Source of the DNA: Actinocrinis sp035946395
GTDB taxonomy: Bacteria > Actinomycetota > Actinomycetes > Streptomycetales > Catenulisporaceae
Length of the DNA: 23,791 bases
Reading direction: 5' to 3'
NCBI RefSeq assembly: GCF_035946395.1
Contig: NZ_DASYZI010000398.1
Span: forward strand, 1 to 23,791
The notes under the pieces were generated by a model, which was not told where the DNA came from, made no database searches, and was given only the letters and a program-made list of their open reading frames with translations. This document shows positions 6,626-15,099 of this stretch, one piece after another; position 1 is the first letter of the stretch; each line of letters opens with the position of its first letter. A program made the translations under genes and the position numbers.

Positions 6626-9600
6626 TCACCAGCCGTGGTGGACGTACGCGGCCCAGCCGTCGAGCGTGTCCAGGCGGTCCGACGGCGACTGTGGCGCGCG
6701 CCGGGCGGCTGCGGCGAGGTATTCGGGCATCGCGGCGGGCACCTCGCGCCCGGGGTCGAGCATCCACAACTGGGCTTCGCGCAGCGCGTCGACCGGGCGC
6801 GAGCCGGCGGCGAGGTGGTGGTGGAACATGAACATCAGCAGTGCGCTGCGGCGGTCGGGTGCCTCCCACTGGGTGCCGACGACGCTCGTCGCCCCGGCGG
6901 TCACGAACGCCGTCGCGACCGTCAGGGCCTCGTCGTGGTCGCGCTCGCTCGCGTCGCTCAGGCAACTGCCGAGCACCACCAGGCCGCCGGGCGCGGGCGC
7001 CGCCCGGTCGAACGCGCGGCGCAGCACGGCCCGCGTCTCAAGCCGGGCCATGTCGGTCAGGTACAGGCACGAGTCCAGCGGCGAGGATCCCGACTCGCCG
7101 TGGCAGGCGACGTGCAGCATCGTGACGGGTTCGGCGTCCGCGCCGCCGCTGAGCCTGGCCAGCAGGTCCTGCGGTTCGACCTCGATCTCGGGCAAGCCCT
7201 TGATCTGACCGAAGTAGGGCGCGTCCGGGTAGTGGGCCGTCCGGATCGCCGCCGTCTCCAGCGAGGCCCACCACAGGTCGTGCAAGGTGTTCGACACGAA
7301 CAGCGGCGCCCGGTTCGGGTCGGGGCGCGGCCGCCCGGCCGTCTCAAGGAACTGACGTGCCGAGGCCGCGTACGAGATCACCGCGTCGTCGAGGGCATAA
7401 CGCGGCCGTCCGGCGGCGTGCTGCGCCGCGGTCGGGCCGGCGCACGCCGCGTGCCAGGGCACCGCGCCGAGTTCGCCGAACGGGACGAGGACGATGGAAG
7501 GCGGTCCCGATGCGGCACGGTGCCGTGCCTGGACCAGTTCCAGCACCGGAGCGACCACGGCGGGCCACGCCCAAGCACTGACGGCGTCGAGCGCCTGCCG
7601 CCAGCGTTCCGCCGCGTCGTCGGGCGTGGCAGTCCCCGGCCCGTCGCCGGTGCTCTGTGAACGGCGGCGGTACTCGAAGCGCCGCTCGGCGAAACGGGCG
7701 AGCACGGAACCCGGCCCGGCGTCGAGAGCGGGAAGGTCGACGGACCGCACCCGGCCGTCGGCCAGCACCGCCAGCGCGTGCCCCGGCGTGTCCTGCGTCG
7801 CGCCGACCAGGTAGACCAGCGCATCCCTTCCACCAGCCCGCAGGCCGGCGGCGATTTCGTCCACCGTCGGCGTGGACAACAGGCGGGCGTTCCCCTGCGG
7901 CAGTCCGGCCAGCGCGTCCAGAACGCGTTTGCGCAACGCGGACGGGACGTAGGCGGGCTCATGCGCCGCGGTCGCGATCGCGCCCTGAGAGCGGACCGCC
8001 GCTTCGCCGGCGTCGCGCCGCCATTCGACGGCCAGGTCAGTGCGCCCGACGGATTCGAGCAGGTCGCCGAGGTCGGTCGCGGTCGTCGCCGCGTGCAGCA
8101 GCAGGCCCCGGCCCAGTTCCAGCGTGGTGATCGCCTGGTCCGGCGCGCCGTCCTCCAGGCACCAGCCCGCGACCATGACGGCTTGGTCGGCCACGGACCT
8201 GGTGCGCGCCAAGGCGTCGCGAGCGTCGCCTTGCAGGAAGACCTCGGTCGCGAAACCCGTCACGGCGCCGACCCCGGCCAGCACCGCCTCGGCGCGGCTG
8301 CCTGGCTCTTCGCGCAACACGAGTGCCAGCCACATCCGGGCGGCCGCGTTCATGACGACGCTTCCGGTTCTGACGGCTTCGAGCGCTTCACGAGCCCGGT
8401 CCACCGCCTCCCGGCGATCGAGCTCCCGAGAATCCATGCCGTAGCGCGCGTGGAGCAGCAGCGACAGGTGAATCAGTGCATTGCAACGTGCGGTGTCCGA
8501 CACCCGCCCGAGCAACAGCTTGCGCAGGGCCTGGATGCTGTCGGACAGCAGGCCGTGGTCGGCGAAGACGAGACGCGGATCAAGCAGCGTCTCGCTCGCG
8601 ATACCGAGGAACATCGCCCGCTCCGGGGCGCTGTCGGGAAGGGCCTCGGCCGCGGAGACGAGTTCCGCGACGGCCGCACGCGTCGCTTCGGCGTCGCCGG
8701 TTCCGGCGTTGTCGACCAGGAACCGAGCGGCTCTGGAAGCCCTGAGCCGGGGCACGAACGACGAGGACATGCCCGGATGTTCCTGTCCGGTGAACTCGTG
8801 GCGCGGCACGGTTCTCGGCTGCGCCGCGGGATCATCGGCGGCCTCGCCTGCGAACCTCTCTCGCAGTGTGTCGATGTGTTCCTGCAATGTGTCGAGTATG
8901 CGCAGCAGCAGTTCACGGTTCTGCGCCGGCGTCTCGTGGCGTACCCTGTCCAATCGCCCTTGCGCGGCCTCCAGATCGGAGGCGTCGCCGCTCAGCCCGT
9001 ATCTCGCGACCAATGCGCTGGCGAGTTGGGTCATCGCGACATAGCGGTGGCTGTGTCCGGGAGGCAGCAGGTCGACCGCCTCGACCAGCCGGCCGATCGC
9101 ACGGTCCAGATCCGGTGTCGAACTGCGGCGGTAGGCCAGTGAGATGAGAGCCATACCGGTATACGTGAGCCACACGCCGCGCCGCTGGGGGTCGACGGGC
9201 GGGTCGTCGTCGAGATGCCGCTCAAGCATTTCGATGGCGGGGCCGGTGTCCACGCCGGGCAGGTCCTGGCTGGTCGCCGAGAAACAGGCGCGGCCCAGCA
9301 CGTCCGTGGCCATCCAGGAGTCGCGCTGCCCGGTCGTCAGTCGCGAGTAGGCCTCGACGACGAGGTCGAGAGCCGCCTGCGTCGCGGGCGTGTCGAGCGC
9401 CTCGACGGCCTGGCTCGCCCGCGTCGAGCCCAGGTTCATCCGCAGCAGGTTCCTGATCTCCCAGCTCTCCGGCGTGCGGGCCACCGCCTCTTCGAGGGCT
9501 GCGACCGCCTCGTCGATCGTCTGCGGCACGCTGGTGCGCCACGCCTGGTCCGCGAGCGTGACACCGAGAAGGCTCGTCGCGGCGAGGTGCTCCTCGCTGC

Positions 9601-10891
9601 CTGCCGGCTGCGCCGCGCGCGCCTTTCGCGCGAGGTCCACGAGCCGGTCGACGTCCTGCGTGCTGCTCTCCTCGCCGATGGTCGCGCCGGCCACGAGCAG
9701 CATCGCCGTCAGGGCGGTGGGGTACAGGTAGTGGTCCTCGGACAGCTGCGGAAGGTGTTCGGTGAGCAGCGCGCGGGCGGCCCTGATGTCCGTGTCTTGA
9801 GCAAGCGCCGCCAGCTCCCCGGCTCCGGCGGCCGGGTTTGGCTGGTGGCGGCGGCGTGCCCGATCGGTGAACTGGACCGCCAGCAGCACGGCGATCTGCG
9901 TCCCCCAGGGGGAGGGGATGGCCGGCAGCGCGCTTTCGGCGACTGCGATCGCCGCGTCCAGATCGCCGTCCGAGGGATCGCTGCCGCAGCGCACGGTGTA
10001 AAGCAGGGCCAGGTCGTGCAGAATCTCGCCGCGCTCTGGCTGATCGGCGGGCATCGACTCGGCGATCGGGCGCAGCAGCGCGATGCCGCGCTCCGCGTCG
10101 CGGCGCTCGTCGTCGCGAGCACTGCGCCGGCGCAGTAGATCCGCGAGCAGCATCCGGTCGGTCAGGTTCGAACGGCTGACCGGGTCGTCCTGCGGCTGCG
10201 CCGCCACGACCTCGGTCAGGAGCTTGATCGCGAGGTCGAGGTCGCCGCGCTCGCCGCTCTCGTCGTTCGCGCCGATCCGGTCCGCGAGCGCCCGGCCCCA
10301 GGCGGCGCAGCCCATCATCCTGATGTCAGGGTCGTGTTCGTCGAGCTCTTCGTACGCGGGCAATGCGGACCGCAGCACGTCGAGCGCGCGCTCGACGTCC
10401 CTCGTCGGGCCGTCCTGCTCGTCGCGGTCGCACAGCAGGATGCCGAGGATGACGCCGGCCTCGATCAGCTCCGGGTCCTGCGGCTCCACGGCCAAGAATA
10501 CGAGTGCTGATTCCAGCTCCGCGATCGCGCCGTCGAGCGCGGCCTCCTCCTCGGGGCTGTCCGGCTCGGCGTCCATGTAACGGCCGGCGAGCGCGGCGCC
10601 GAGCGCGGCGAGATCGCTCGGGAGCGCTGCCATCCGCCCTTGGCGCAGATGCGTGATCGCGTGGTCGAGGTCCTCGCCGTCCCGGTCCGGATCGTGAGAC
10701 AGGTCTAGATGTACACGTCCGATCAGCAGGTGCGTGCCCGCGGCGAGAGCGGTGTCGCCTGGCAGCTCGGCGAGCAGGGCGTATGCGGCGTCGAGCGCGG
10801 CGAGCAGTGCGCCGCCAGTCGCCAGCTCCCATGCCCTCTCAAGGCGATCAGCCCATCGCTGCTCCGCGGCGGACAGGCTCTGCTCGGTCAT
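6626..10891 (-). CDS. Large helical-repeat protein with C-terminal CHAT protease domain (1421 aa)
   Basis: The chosen start is ATG at 10891, which overlaps the ATPase stop as ATGA. A start 24 codons upstream adds only an Arg-rich out-of-context tail. Residues 1 to about 1000 are an almost continuous series of helical hairpins with TPR-like Ala/Leu spacing, for example LDHAITHLRQG and LDLAIKLLTEV. The C-terminal CHAT domain (about 1020-1421) has His1264 in LHVACHGES and Cys1310 in LGSCLSDAS, so the dyad is intact. There is no membrane segment, unlike the second CHAT enzyme of the block. By inference the repeat region is a scaffold that binds a trigger or partner and holds the protease inactive. 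Overlap with the AAA+ ATPase implies translational coupling and near-equal synthesis. Confidence 0.92.
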   Translation of the reverse strand: MTEQSLSAAEQRWADRLERAWELATGGALLAALDAAYALLAELPGDTALAAGTHLLIGRVHLDLSHDPDRDGEDLDHAITHLRQGRMAALPSDLAALGAALAGRYMDAEPDSPEEEAALDGAIAELESALVFLAVEPQDPELIEAGVILGILLCDRDEQDGPTRDVERALDVLRSALPAYEELDEHDPDIRMMGCAAWGRALADRIGANDESGERGDLDLAIKLLTEVVAAQPQDDPVSRSNLTDRMLLADLLRRRSARDDERRDAERGIALLRPIAESMPADQPERGEILHDLALLYTVRCGSDPSDGDLDAAIAVAESALPAIPSPWGTQIAVLLAVQFTDRARRRHQPNPAAGAGELAALAQDTDIRAARALLTEHLPQLSEDHYLYPTALTAMLLVAGATIGEESSTQDVDRLVDLARKARAAQPAGSEEHLAATSLLGVTLADQAWRTSVPQTIDEAVAALEEAVARTPESWEIRNLLRMNLGSTRASQAVEALDTPATQAALDLVVEAYSRLTTGQRDSWMATDVLGRACFSATSQDLPGVDTGPAIEMLERHLDDDPPVDPQRRGVWLTYTGMALISLAYRRSSTPDLDRAIGRLVEAVDLLPPGHSHRYVAMTQLASALVARYGLSGDASDLEAAQGRLDRVRHETPAQNRELLLRILDTLQEHIDTLRERFAGEAADDPAAQPRTVPRHEFTGQEHPGMSSSFVPRLRASRAARFLVDNAGTGDAEATRAAVAELVSAAEALPDSAPERAMFLGIASETLLDPRLVFADHGLLSDSIQALRKLLLGRVSDTARCNALIHLSLLLHARYGMDSRELDRREAVDRAREALEAVRTGSVVMNAAARMWLALVLREEPGSRAEAVLAGVGAVTGFATEVFLQGDARDALARTRSVADQAVMVAGWCLEDGAPDQAITTLELGRGLLLHAATTATDLGDLLESVGRTDLAVEWRRDAGEAAVRSQGAIATAAHEPAYVPSALRKRVLDALAGLPQGNARLLSTPTVDEIAAGLRAGGRDALVYLVGATQDTPGHALAVLADGRVRSVDLPALDAGPGSVLARFAERRFEYRRRSQSTGDGPGTATPDDAAERWRQALDAVSAWAWPAVVAPVLELVQARHRAASGPPSIVLVPFGELGAVPWHAACAGPTAAQHAAGRPRYALDDAVISYAASARQFLETAGRPRPDPNRAPLFVSNTLHDLWWASLETAAIRTAHYPDAPYFGQIKGLPEIEVEPQDLLARLSGGADAEPVTMLHVACHGESGSSPLDSCLYLTDMARLETRAVLRRAFDRAAPAPGGLVVLGSCLSDASERDHDEALTVATAFVTAGATSVVGTQWEAPDRRSALLMFMFHHHLAAGSRPVDALREAQLWMLDPGREVPAAMPEYLAAAARRAPQSPSDRLDTLDGWAAYVHHGW

Positions 10892-12471
10892 ATCCGCAGG
10901 TTGAGCGGTTGGTCCGACACTGTGCCGGCGCCGTCGGGCGCATTCGCCGCGGCGGCTTCCCACACCGGGCGGCCCGAGGCGGGTATCGCGCGGTCGCGCA
11001 TCTTGCGCAGCCTCTCCAGAGCCTCCGGCTGTGACCTGGAGAACGGGACGATGCCCTTGAACATCTGCACGTAGAGGTCACGCCAGGGGGTGCTGTAGTC
11101 GGAGGTCAGCGTCAGGCGCATGACCTCCTTCAGCGCGTGGTCGATCTCCGCGCCGGTGAACCCTTCGCTCAGGTCCACCAGGTGCGCCAGCAGTTCGTCG
11201 TCGAGCACGGTCTTGAGGTAGCGGCCCGCGTACAGCTGCACCATCTCGCGCCGCTCCTCCGGATCGGGCAGGTCGACGAAGAACGTCGCGTCGAAGCGGC
11301 CGTGCCGCAGCAGCTCCGGCGGCAACGAGCTGATGTCGTTCGCGGTGGCCACCACGAAGGCACCGGACTTGGACTCCTGGAGCCAGAACAGGAACTGCCC
11401 GACCATCCGGGTGGACACCCCGGAGGTGTCTCTACCGGCGCGGGAGCCGGCCAGGCCCTTCTCGATCTCGTCGATCCACAGCACGCACGGCGCCGCGCGG
11501 TCGGCCATCTCCAGGGCGCTGCGCAGCCGGCCTTCCGACTGCCCGACCCACATGCCGAGGACCGAGGCCATGTCGAGCCGGTAGAGCGGCAGCTGCCAGC
11601 GTACCGACACGGCCTTGGCCGACAGCGACTTGCCGCAGCCCGGCACGCCGATCAGCAGCACTCCGCGCGGCGGTCCCGAGCCGCGGTCGCGCAGGTCCAT
11701 CGTCAGCAGCTTGCGGCGCTGGGCCAGCCAGGTGGTCAGCCCGCGCAGCCCGGCGACGTCGGCGTCGGCCGCGGACACGACGATGCGCTCGATCCCGGTC
11801 AGGTCGCTGAAGACCGCGTCCTTCTCGCGGCTCAGCTTGGGCAGGTCCGCCTTGGTCACCGAGCGGTCGGCCAGCAGGACTGACAATAGGTTGATCGCCT
11901 GCGTGTACGAGACGCCGCGCAGCACCGAGGCGGCCTCCCGGTACTCGGCCTCCGCCCAGTCGAACGCGACGCCCGCAGTGCCGCGGTACGGGTCGAGCAC
12001 GGCGTGGACCAGCTTCACCAACTCGTCGAAGTCGGGCGGATCGAGCGTGACCGTCATGCCGTGCAGCTGGAGCGCGCTCCAGACCGGATCGGCGGTGATC
12101 ACCACCACGCTGCAATCGCGATCGGGCGCGGCGGTGATCAGGTCGAGCAGTTGGCGCGTTTCCTCGTTGTCGTCGCTGATCCGGTGCACGTCGGTGAAGA
12201 CGAAGGTCAGGTTGCCGCGCTTCTGGAACTGGTCGCCCGCGTACTCCATCGCGGACCACAGCGACTTGTCCACGGACAGCTGTTTGTCGCTGCCGAGGTT
12301 GTACACACCGCGGGTGAGCGTGTGCGTCGCCACGTCGAGCTGCATCCGCTGAGCCAGCCGCTTGAGGATCGGCAGCGCGCGCGCCCGTTCCGAGGTCCGG
12401 ATCGTTACGAAGGGAATGCGTGCCTTGAGATAGCGCTCCAGCACCGCCTCGGTGGCGGCTTCGTTCGCCAT
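10888..12471 (-). CDS. AAA+ ATPase, Ycf46-like (527 aa)
   Basis: Residues about 1-170 form a degenerate N-terminal domain that resembles an inactive P-loop fold (FVTIRTSERA..., VFTDVHRISD, SVVVITADP). The C-terminal AAA+ module has Walker A GVPGCGKS (275-282), Walker B CVLWIDE (329-335), sensor 1 in ATAND (N378), Arg-finger region LLRHGRFD (387-394) and a sensor-2 helix GFTGAEIDHA (437-446). All catalytic positions are present. This two-part layout matches the Ycf46 family known from cyanobacteria and plastids. A strong AAGGGGGA precedes the ATG. Its stop overlaps the start of the 1421-aa CHAT gene (ATGA). By inference it remodels or gates the CHAT proteins or a membrane complex. Fold and activity are well supported; the Ycf46 label is probable. 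Confidence 0.9.
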   Translation of the reverse strand: MANEAATEAVLERYLKARIPFVTIRTSERARALPILKRLAQRMQLDVATHTLTRGVYNLGSDKQLSVDKSLWSAMEYAGDQFQKRGNLTFVFTDVHRISDDNEETRQLLDLITAAPDRDCSVVVITADPVWSALQLHGMTVTLDPPDFDELVKLVHAVLDPYRGTAGVAFDWAEAEYREAASVLRGVSYTQAINLLSVLLADRSVTKADLPKLSREKDAVFSDLTGIERIVVSAADADVAGLRGLTTWLAQRRKLLTMDLRDRGSGPPRGVLLIGVPGCGKSLSAKAVSVRWQLPLYRLDMASVLGMWVGQSEGRLRSALEMADRAAPCVLWIDEIEKGLAGSRAGRDTSGVSTRMVGQFLFWLQESKSGAFVVATANDISSLPPELLRHGRFDATFFVDLPDPEERREMVQLYAGRYLKTVLDDELLAHLVDLSEGFTGAEIDHALKEVMRLTLTSDYSTPWRDLYVQMFKGIVPFSRSQPEALERLRKMRDRAIPASGRPVWEAAAANAPDGAGTVSDQPLNLRI

Positions 12472-12509
12472 GGTTTTTTTCGTCCCCCTTCAGCGCCTGA
12501 GCCCAGGGC

Positions 12510-12992
12510 TCAGGCGCGCACGTCGTGGTCCGGCCGCGCGGCCAGCGCAGTGCGCCGGACCTCGGCCAGCGCGGCCGAGGCGCCCGGCATGCGGCGCAGT
12601 TGCTCCTCAAGTTCCCGCTGCGTGTTCGCGGCCAGCCCGTCCGTCGCCCGTAGGGCGTCCGCGCGGATCTCGGTCGTCAGCGGCGCCGCGTTCAATTCCT
12701 CGCGCACCTGGTTGAGCCGGCGCCGGGCGGCGATCAGGGTCGGCCCGAGCGAGGCGCCGGGCCTGCGGAAGGTGGCGGCCAGCTCGCGGTCCAGCGTTTT
12801 CGACCACAGCCCCAGGCGTTTGGCGAGTGCTGCGGAGATGCGTTCGAGTATTCGCTCGGCTGCGTAGCCCTCAAGGCGTGGGTCGCCGAGCGGGACCAAC
12901 TTGTCGGCCGCCGCCGGCGTCTGCCCGGCGGCGAAGCCGTCGATCCACGCGATCCAGGCCGCATACGGGCTGTCCGGGATGGTCTCGCTCAT
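12510..12992 (-). CDS. Small helical protein of unknown function (160 aa)
   Basis: I do not recognise this family. The product is almost entirely predicted helix, with Ala/Arg/Leu-rich amphipathic stretches (about residues 45-75 and 85-150), no cysteine cluster and no membrane segment. The N-terminus (MSETIPDSPYAAWIAWIDGF) is Trp-rich and could be a docking peptide. The ATG overlaps the stop of the 65-aa gene (ATGA), and the ATPase gene begins 38 bases after this stop. Its position between a membrane protein and the AAA+ ATPase suggests an adaptor, but that is inferred from context only. Confidence 0.78.
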   Translation of the reverse strand: MSETIPDSPYAAWIAWIDGFAAGQTPAAADKLVPLGDPRLEGYAAERILERISAALAKRLGLWSKTLDRELAATFRRPGASLGPTLIAARRRLNQVREELNAAPLTTEIRADALRATDGLAANTQRELEEQLRRMPGASAALAEVRRTALAARPDHDVRA

Positions 12993-13186
12993 GAGGGCCG
13001 GAAGCGGCGCACGGTCTCGGTCTCCACCGGGGGCATCAGGTCCCAGGCCGGCGGTTCGAGCGCGATCCGCCGACCGTTGCCGTCCGCGAGCCCGGAGGCT
13101 TCGGACCGTGTGTTCACGGCGGCGGCGGCGGTGCTCGGGTCGGACGCGCTGCCGGGCAGCGGGCCGGACGACGTCTCTGCGGTCAC
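12989..13186 (-). CDS. 65-aa small protein inside the CHAT/AAA+ block
   Basis: The frame starts with GTG at 13186 and overlaps both neighbours by four bases: GTGA with the stop of the 569-aa membrane protein and ATGA with the start of the 160-aa protein. Such double coupling argues that it is translated although it has little sequence character. The N-terminal half is Ser/Thr/Ala/Gly-rich and probably disordered. The C-terminal half (RRIALEPPAWDLMPPVETETVRRF within residues 39-62) is Pro- and Trp-containing and could be a short linear binding motif. No family is recognised. It may be a flexible tether or a small regulator of the complex. Confidence 0.65.
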   Translation of the reverse strand: MTAETSSGPLPGSASDPSTAAAAVNTRSEASGLADGNGRRIALEPPAWDLMPPVETETVRRFRPS

Positions 13187-14892
13187 TTCATCACCTCGCG
13201 GATCTGGTCGGGAGAACGGCTCAGCACGGCGGTCACCTTCAGCTCGCTGAGGTAGTCGGTCAGCGGCGCGGACTTCTCGTCGTCGGTCTGCCAGGCGGTC
13301 ATCAGGTCCGTGTATTCGGCGGAGGCCTGACGCAGCGTCCTGACTGCGGCGAACGCGCGTTTGCGGGCCTTCTCGCGGATCTCCTGCTGCTTCGGCACGA
13401 CGCCGCGCACGGCGTTCACCGCCGCGAACGCGCCGAAGCCCGCGATCAGGACGCAGATGAAAGTGCCGGGGATCGCGTGGTGCACCGCCGTGACGACGGC
13501 GATCAGCAAGAACACGGCGGCTGCGGCGATGCCCAGGCCGTAGGCGGGTCCCGGCTTGACCTTGGCGGCATCCGCCTCGGCCTTGCGGGTGATCGCCGCT
13601 TGGAGCGACTTCTCCATCCCCTCCAGGGGCGCCCCGGCGGCCAGGTCCCCCGTCCAGCCCTCCAGCTTCACGGTCACCTGCTTGGGCATCAGGGCGCGGT
13701 TGGTCTCGGCCAGTTTCACGTCGGCCGCCACGATCCAGTCGCGGGCCAGCGCGATGGCGAGCTGCCGCGTGGCGGGCGAGGTACCCGACTTCTCCGGGAA
13801 GAAGGCGGCGTTGGTCAGCAGCGTCAGGTAATCGGTGGTGTCCTCAAGCGCACCGCGCGCCGCCTCGGTGGCGGCTGCGGCGGCCTTCAGGTCGCCGTTG
13901 TGGTCGCGGATCGACTCCTGCTCCGCGAATTTGCGGCGCAGCGGCGCCTCCTCCTGGTCGAACTCGTTGACCAGGTTGTCCAGGATCGCGTCGACCCGCT
14001 CGTGCAACTCCTCCGGCGGGGTGACTTTCTCGTCGAGGATGGCGCGCAGATGTCGCTCCGCGCGGCCGTGCACGGTCGCGCCCTCGCACACGTCCTTCAG
14101 CCGGGCCCAGTCCGGAGAGATTTCCGGCAGTGCCTTGATGCGAGGATCCACCGGGACGCGCAGGCCCCGGATCAGGTCGCGCCAGCGCAGGACCTGCGCG
14201 TCGACCACCGCGGGGTCGGCGCCGAGCCGGTCGTACCACTCGCCGACCGCTTCGAGCACCATCGGCCGGCTTTCCTGGCCCAGCGCGCCGGTCGCGACGG
14301 CGTCGAGGATCACCACGAACTCGCGCGGCAGTGCCCCCGGGTCCTGCCGCTCGACGTAGCGGCGGATCCAGTGCGCCGCCGCGGCGGTGCGGCCGTACCG
14401 GCGCAGCACCAACCCGTAGAAGAGCGCTGTCTTCGAGGAGTCCCGTCGCATCGCGGCGCGCACCGCGTTCTCGGCCAGCAGCCGTTCGTCGCGGAACCAG
14501 GCCGCCAGCCCGACCAGCGCGGGGGCCAGCCAGTAGCGCGGCGTCGTGATCATCACCGACTCGGTGAGCGACTGAATCGTGTCGTGCGTGACCACCTGCG
14601 CGTCTACGGCCTCGACGATGCCCGTGGCCATGTTGCGCAGCTCTTCGTAGTGGCCGAACTCGATCTGCAACTGCTGGCGGATGTCGACGATCTGCAACTC
14701 CGCGCGAGCCACGTTCTTCGACCGCTCGTCACGCAGCTCGAACTCGGCGAACCGCCCGATCAGCTGCCGCAACTCGCCGTGCTGCTCGACCTGGTCCTCC
14801 GCGACCCGATCCAGCAGACCGCTCATCGCGTTCTGCAATCTGCTCAACCTGTTGATGCTGTTTGCGATGTCGTTGAGCGCACTGTCGCTCAT
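13183..14892 (-). CDS. Membrane protein with large cytoplasmic helical region, first gene of the block (569 aa)
   Basis: The start is ATG at 14892, five bases after AAGGGGG and followed by MSDSALNDIANSINRLS. An upstream in-frame start would add a 26-residue tail that runs through the ribosome-binding site. Residues about 1-90 look like coiled coil, rich in heptad-like Leu/Ile/Gln (INRLSRLQNAMSGLLDRVAE). A helical domain covers about 90-445. Two membrane helices follow (about 451-470 and 475-493) and then a 72-residue basic, helical C-terminal tail. No catalytic motif is visible. It opens the minus-strand block and overlaps the next gene by GTGA. By inference it is a membrane scaffold or pore-like component on which the ATPase and CHAT proteins assemble. 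I do not recognise a named family. Confidence 0.82.
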   Translation of the reverse strand: MSDSALNDIANSINRLSRLQNAMSGLLDRVAEDQVEQHGELRQLIGRFAEFELRDERSKNVARAELQIVDIRQQLQIEFGHYEELRNMATGIVEAVDAQVVTHDTIQSLTESVMITTPRYWLAPALVGLAAWFRDERLLAENAVRAAMRRDSSKTALFYGLVLRRYGRTAAAAHWIRRYVERQDPGALPREFVVILDAVATGALGQESRPMVLEAVGEWYDRLGADPAVVDAQVLRWRDLIRGLRVPVDPRIKALPEISPDWARLKDVCEGATVHGRAERHLRAILDEKVTPPEELHERVDAILDNLVNEFDQEEAPLRRKFAEQESIRDHNGDLKAAAAATEAARGALEDTTDYLTLLTNAAFFPEKSGTSPATRQLAIALARDWIVAADVKLAETNRALMPKQVTVKLEGWTGDLAAGAPLEGMEKSLQAAITRKAEADAAKVKPGPAYGLGIAAAAVFLLIAVVTAVHHAIPGTFICVLIAGFGAFAAVNAVRGVVPKQQEIREKARKRAFAAVRTLRQASAEYTDLMTAWQTDDEKSAPLTDYLSELKVTAVLSRSPDQIREVMK

Positions 14893-15099
14893 CTCCGCCC
14901 CCTTCAGTCCGTGATGGACGGCGCGTCGCGCGCCGCAGCCGCTCCCTACGGCCGACGGCGCCCGCGCCACGTCTGATTGTTACAGTGCATTTCGAGTTTT
15001 TCGTGGTTCCGTCAGGATCCAACCTGTTTTCAACCAGGCTGCGACCAGGCCGGTTTCCGGCCGTGAGAGTTTCGGTTCGGTGCCTTGAGGCTCTGTGAA
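14893..15099 (-). promoter_or_regulatory. Upstream region of the eight-gene block
   Basis: This 207-base gap separates the toxin gene end from the first gene of the CHAT/AAA+ block. On the minus strand an AT-richer patch (about 14984-15012), including TGTAACAAT near 14986-14994, could hold a -10 element. No convincing -35 is seen, so the promoter call is weak. Confidence 0.3.
15048..15062 (-). terminator. Hairpin after the RES toxin gene
   Basis: GGCCGG (15048-15053), loop TTT, CCGGCC (15057-15062) form a perfect 6-bp GC stem about 37 bases beyond the toxin stop. It may end the toxin transcript before the CHAT/AAA+ block. A U-tract is lacking, so the call is tentative. Confidence 0.4.

Noticed and set aside
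7778..9142. 454-codon plus-strand frame opposite the 1421-aa CHAT gene
   Set aside because: It is Arg/Gly/Gln-rich low-complexity translation, without a ribosome-binding site and lying wholly inside a confidently assigned gene.
544..14892. A gasdermin-type pore gene or Craspase (type III-E CRISPR) partner for the CHAT proteases
   Set aside because: No gene in the block resembles a bacterial gasdermin, and there is no Cas7-11 or array. The CHAT enzymes must be triggered in another way.
12901..14976. 691-codon open frame on the plus strand opposite the 569-aa membrane protein
   Set aside because: It is antisense to a gene with a strong ribosome-binding site and coherent domains. The translation is His/Arg/Gln-rich with no recognisable motif, as expected for the antisense frame of GC-rich coding DNA.
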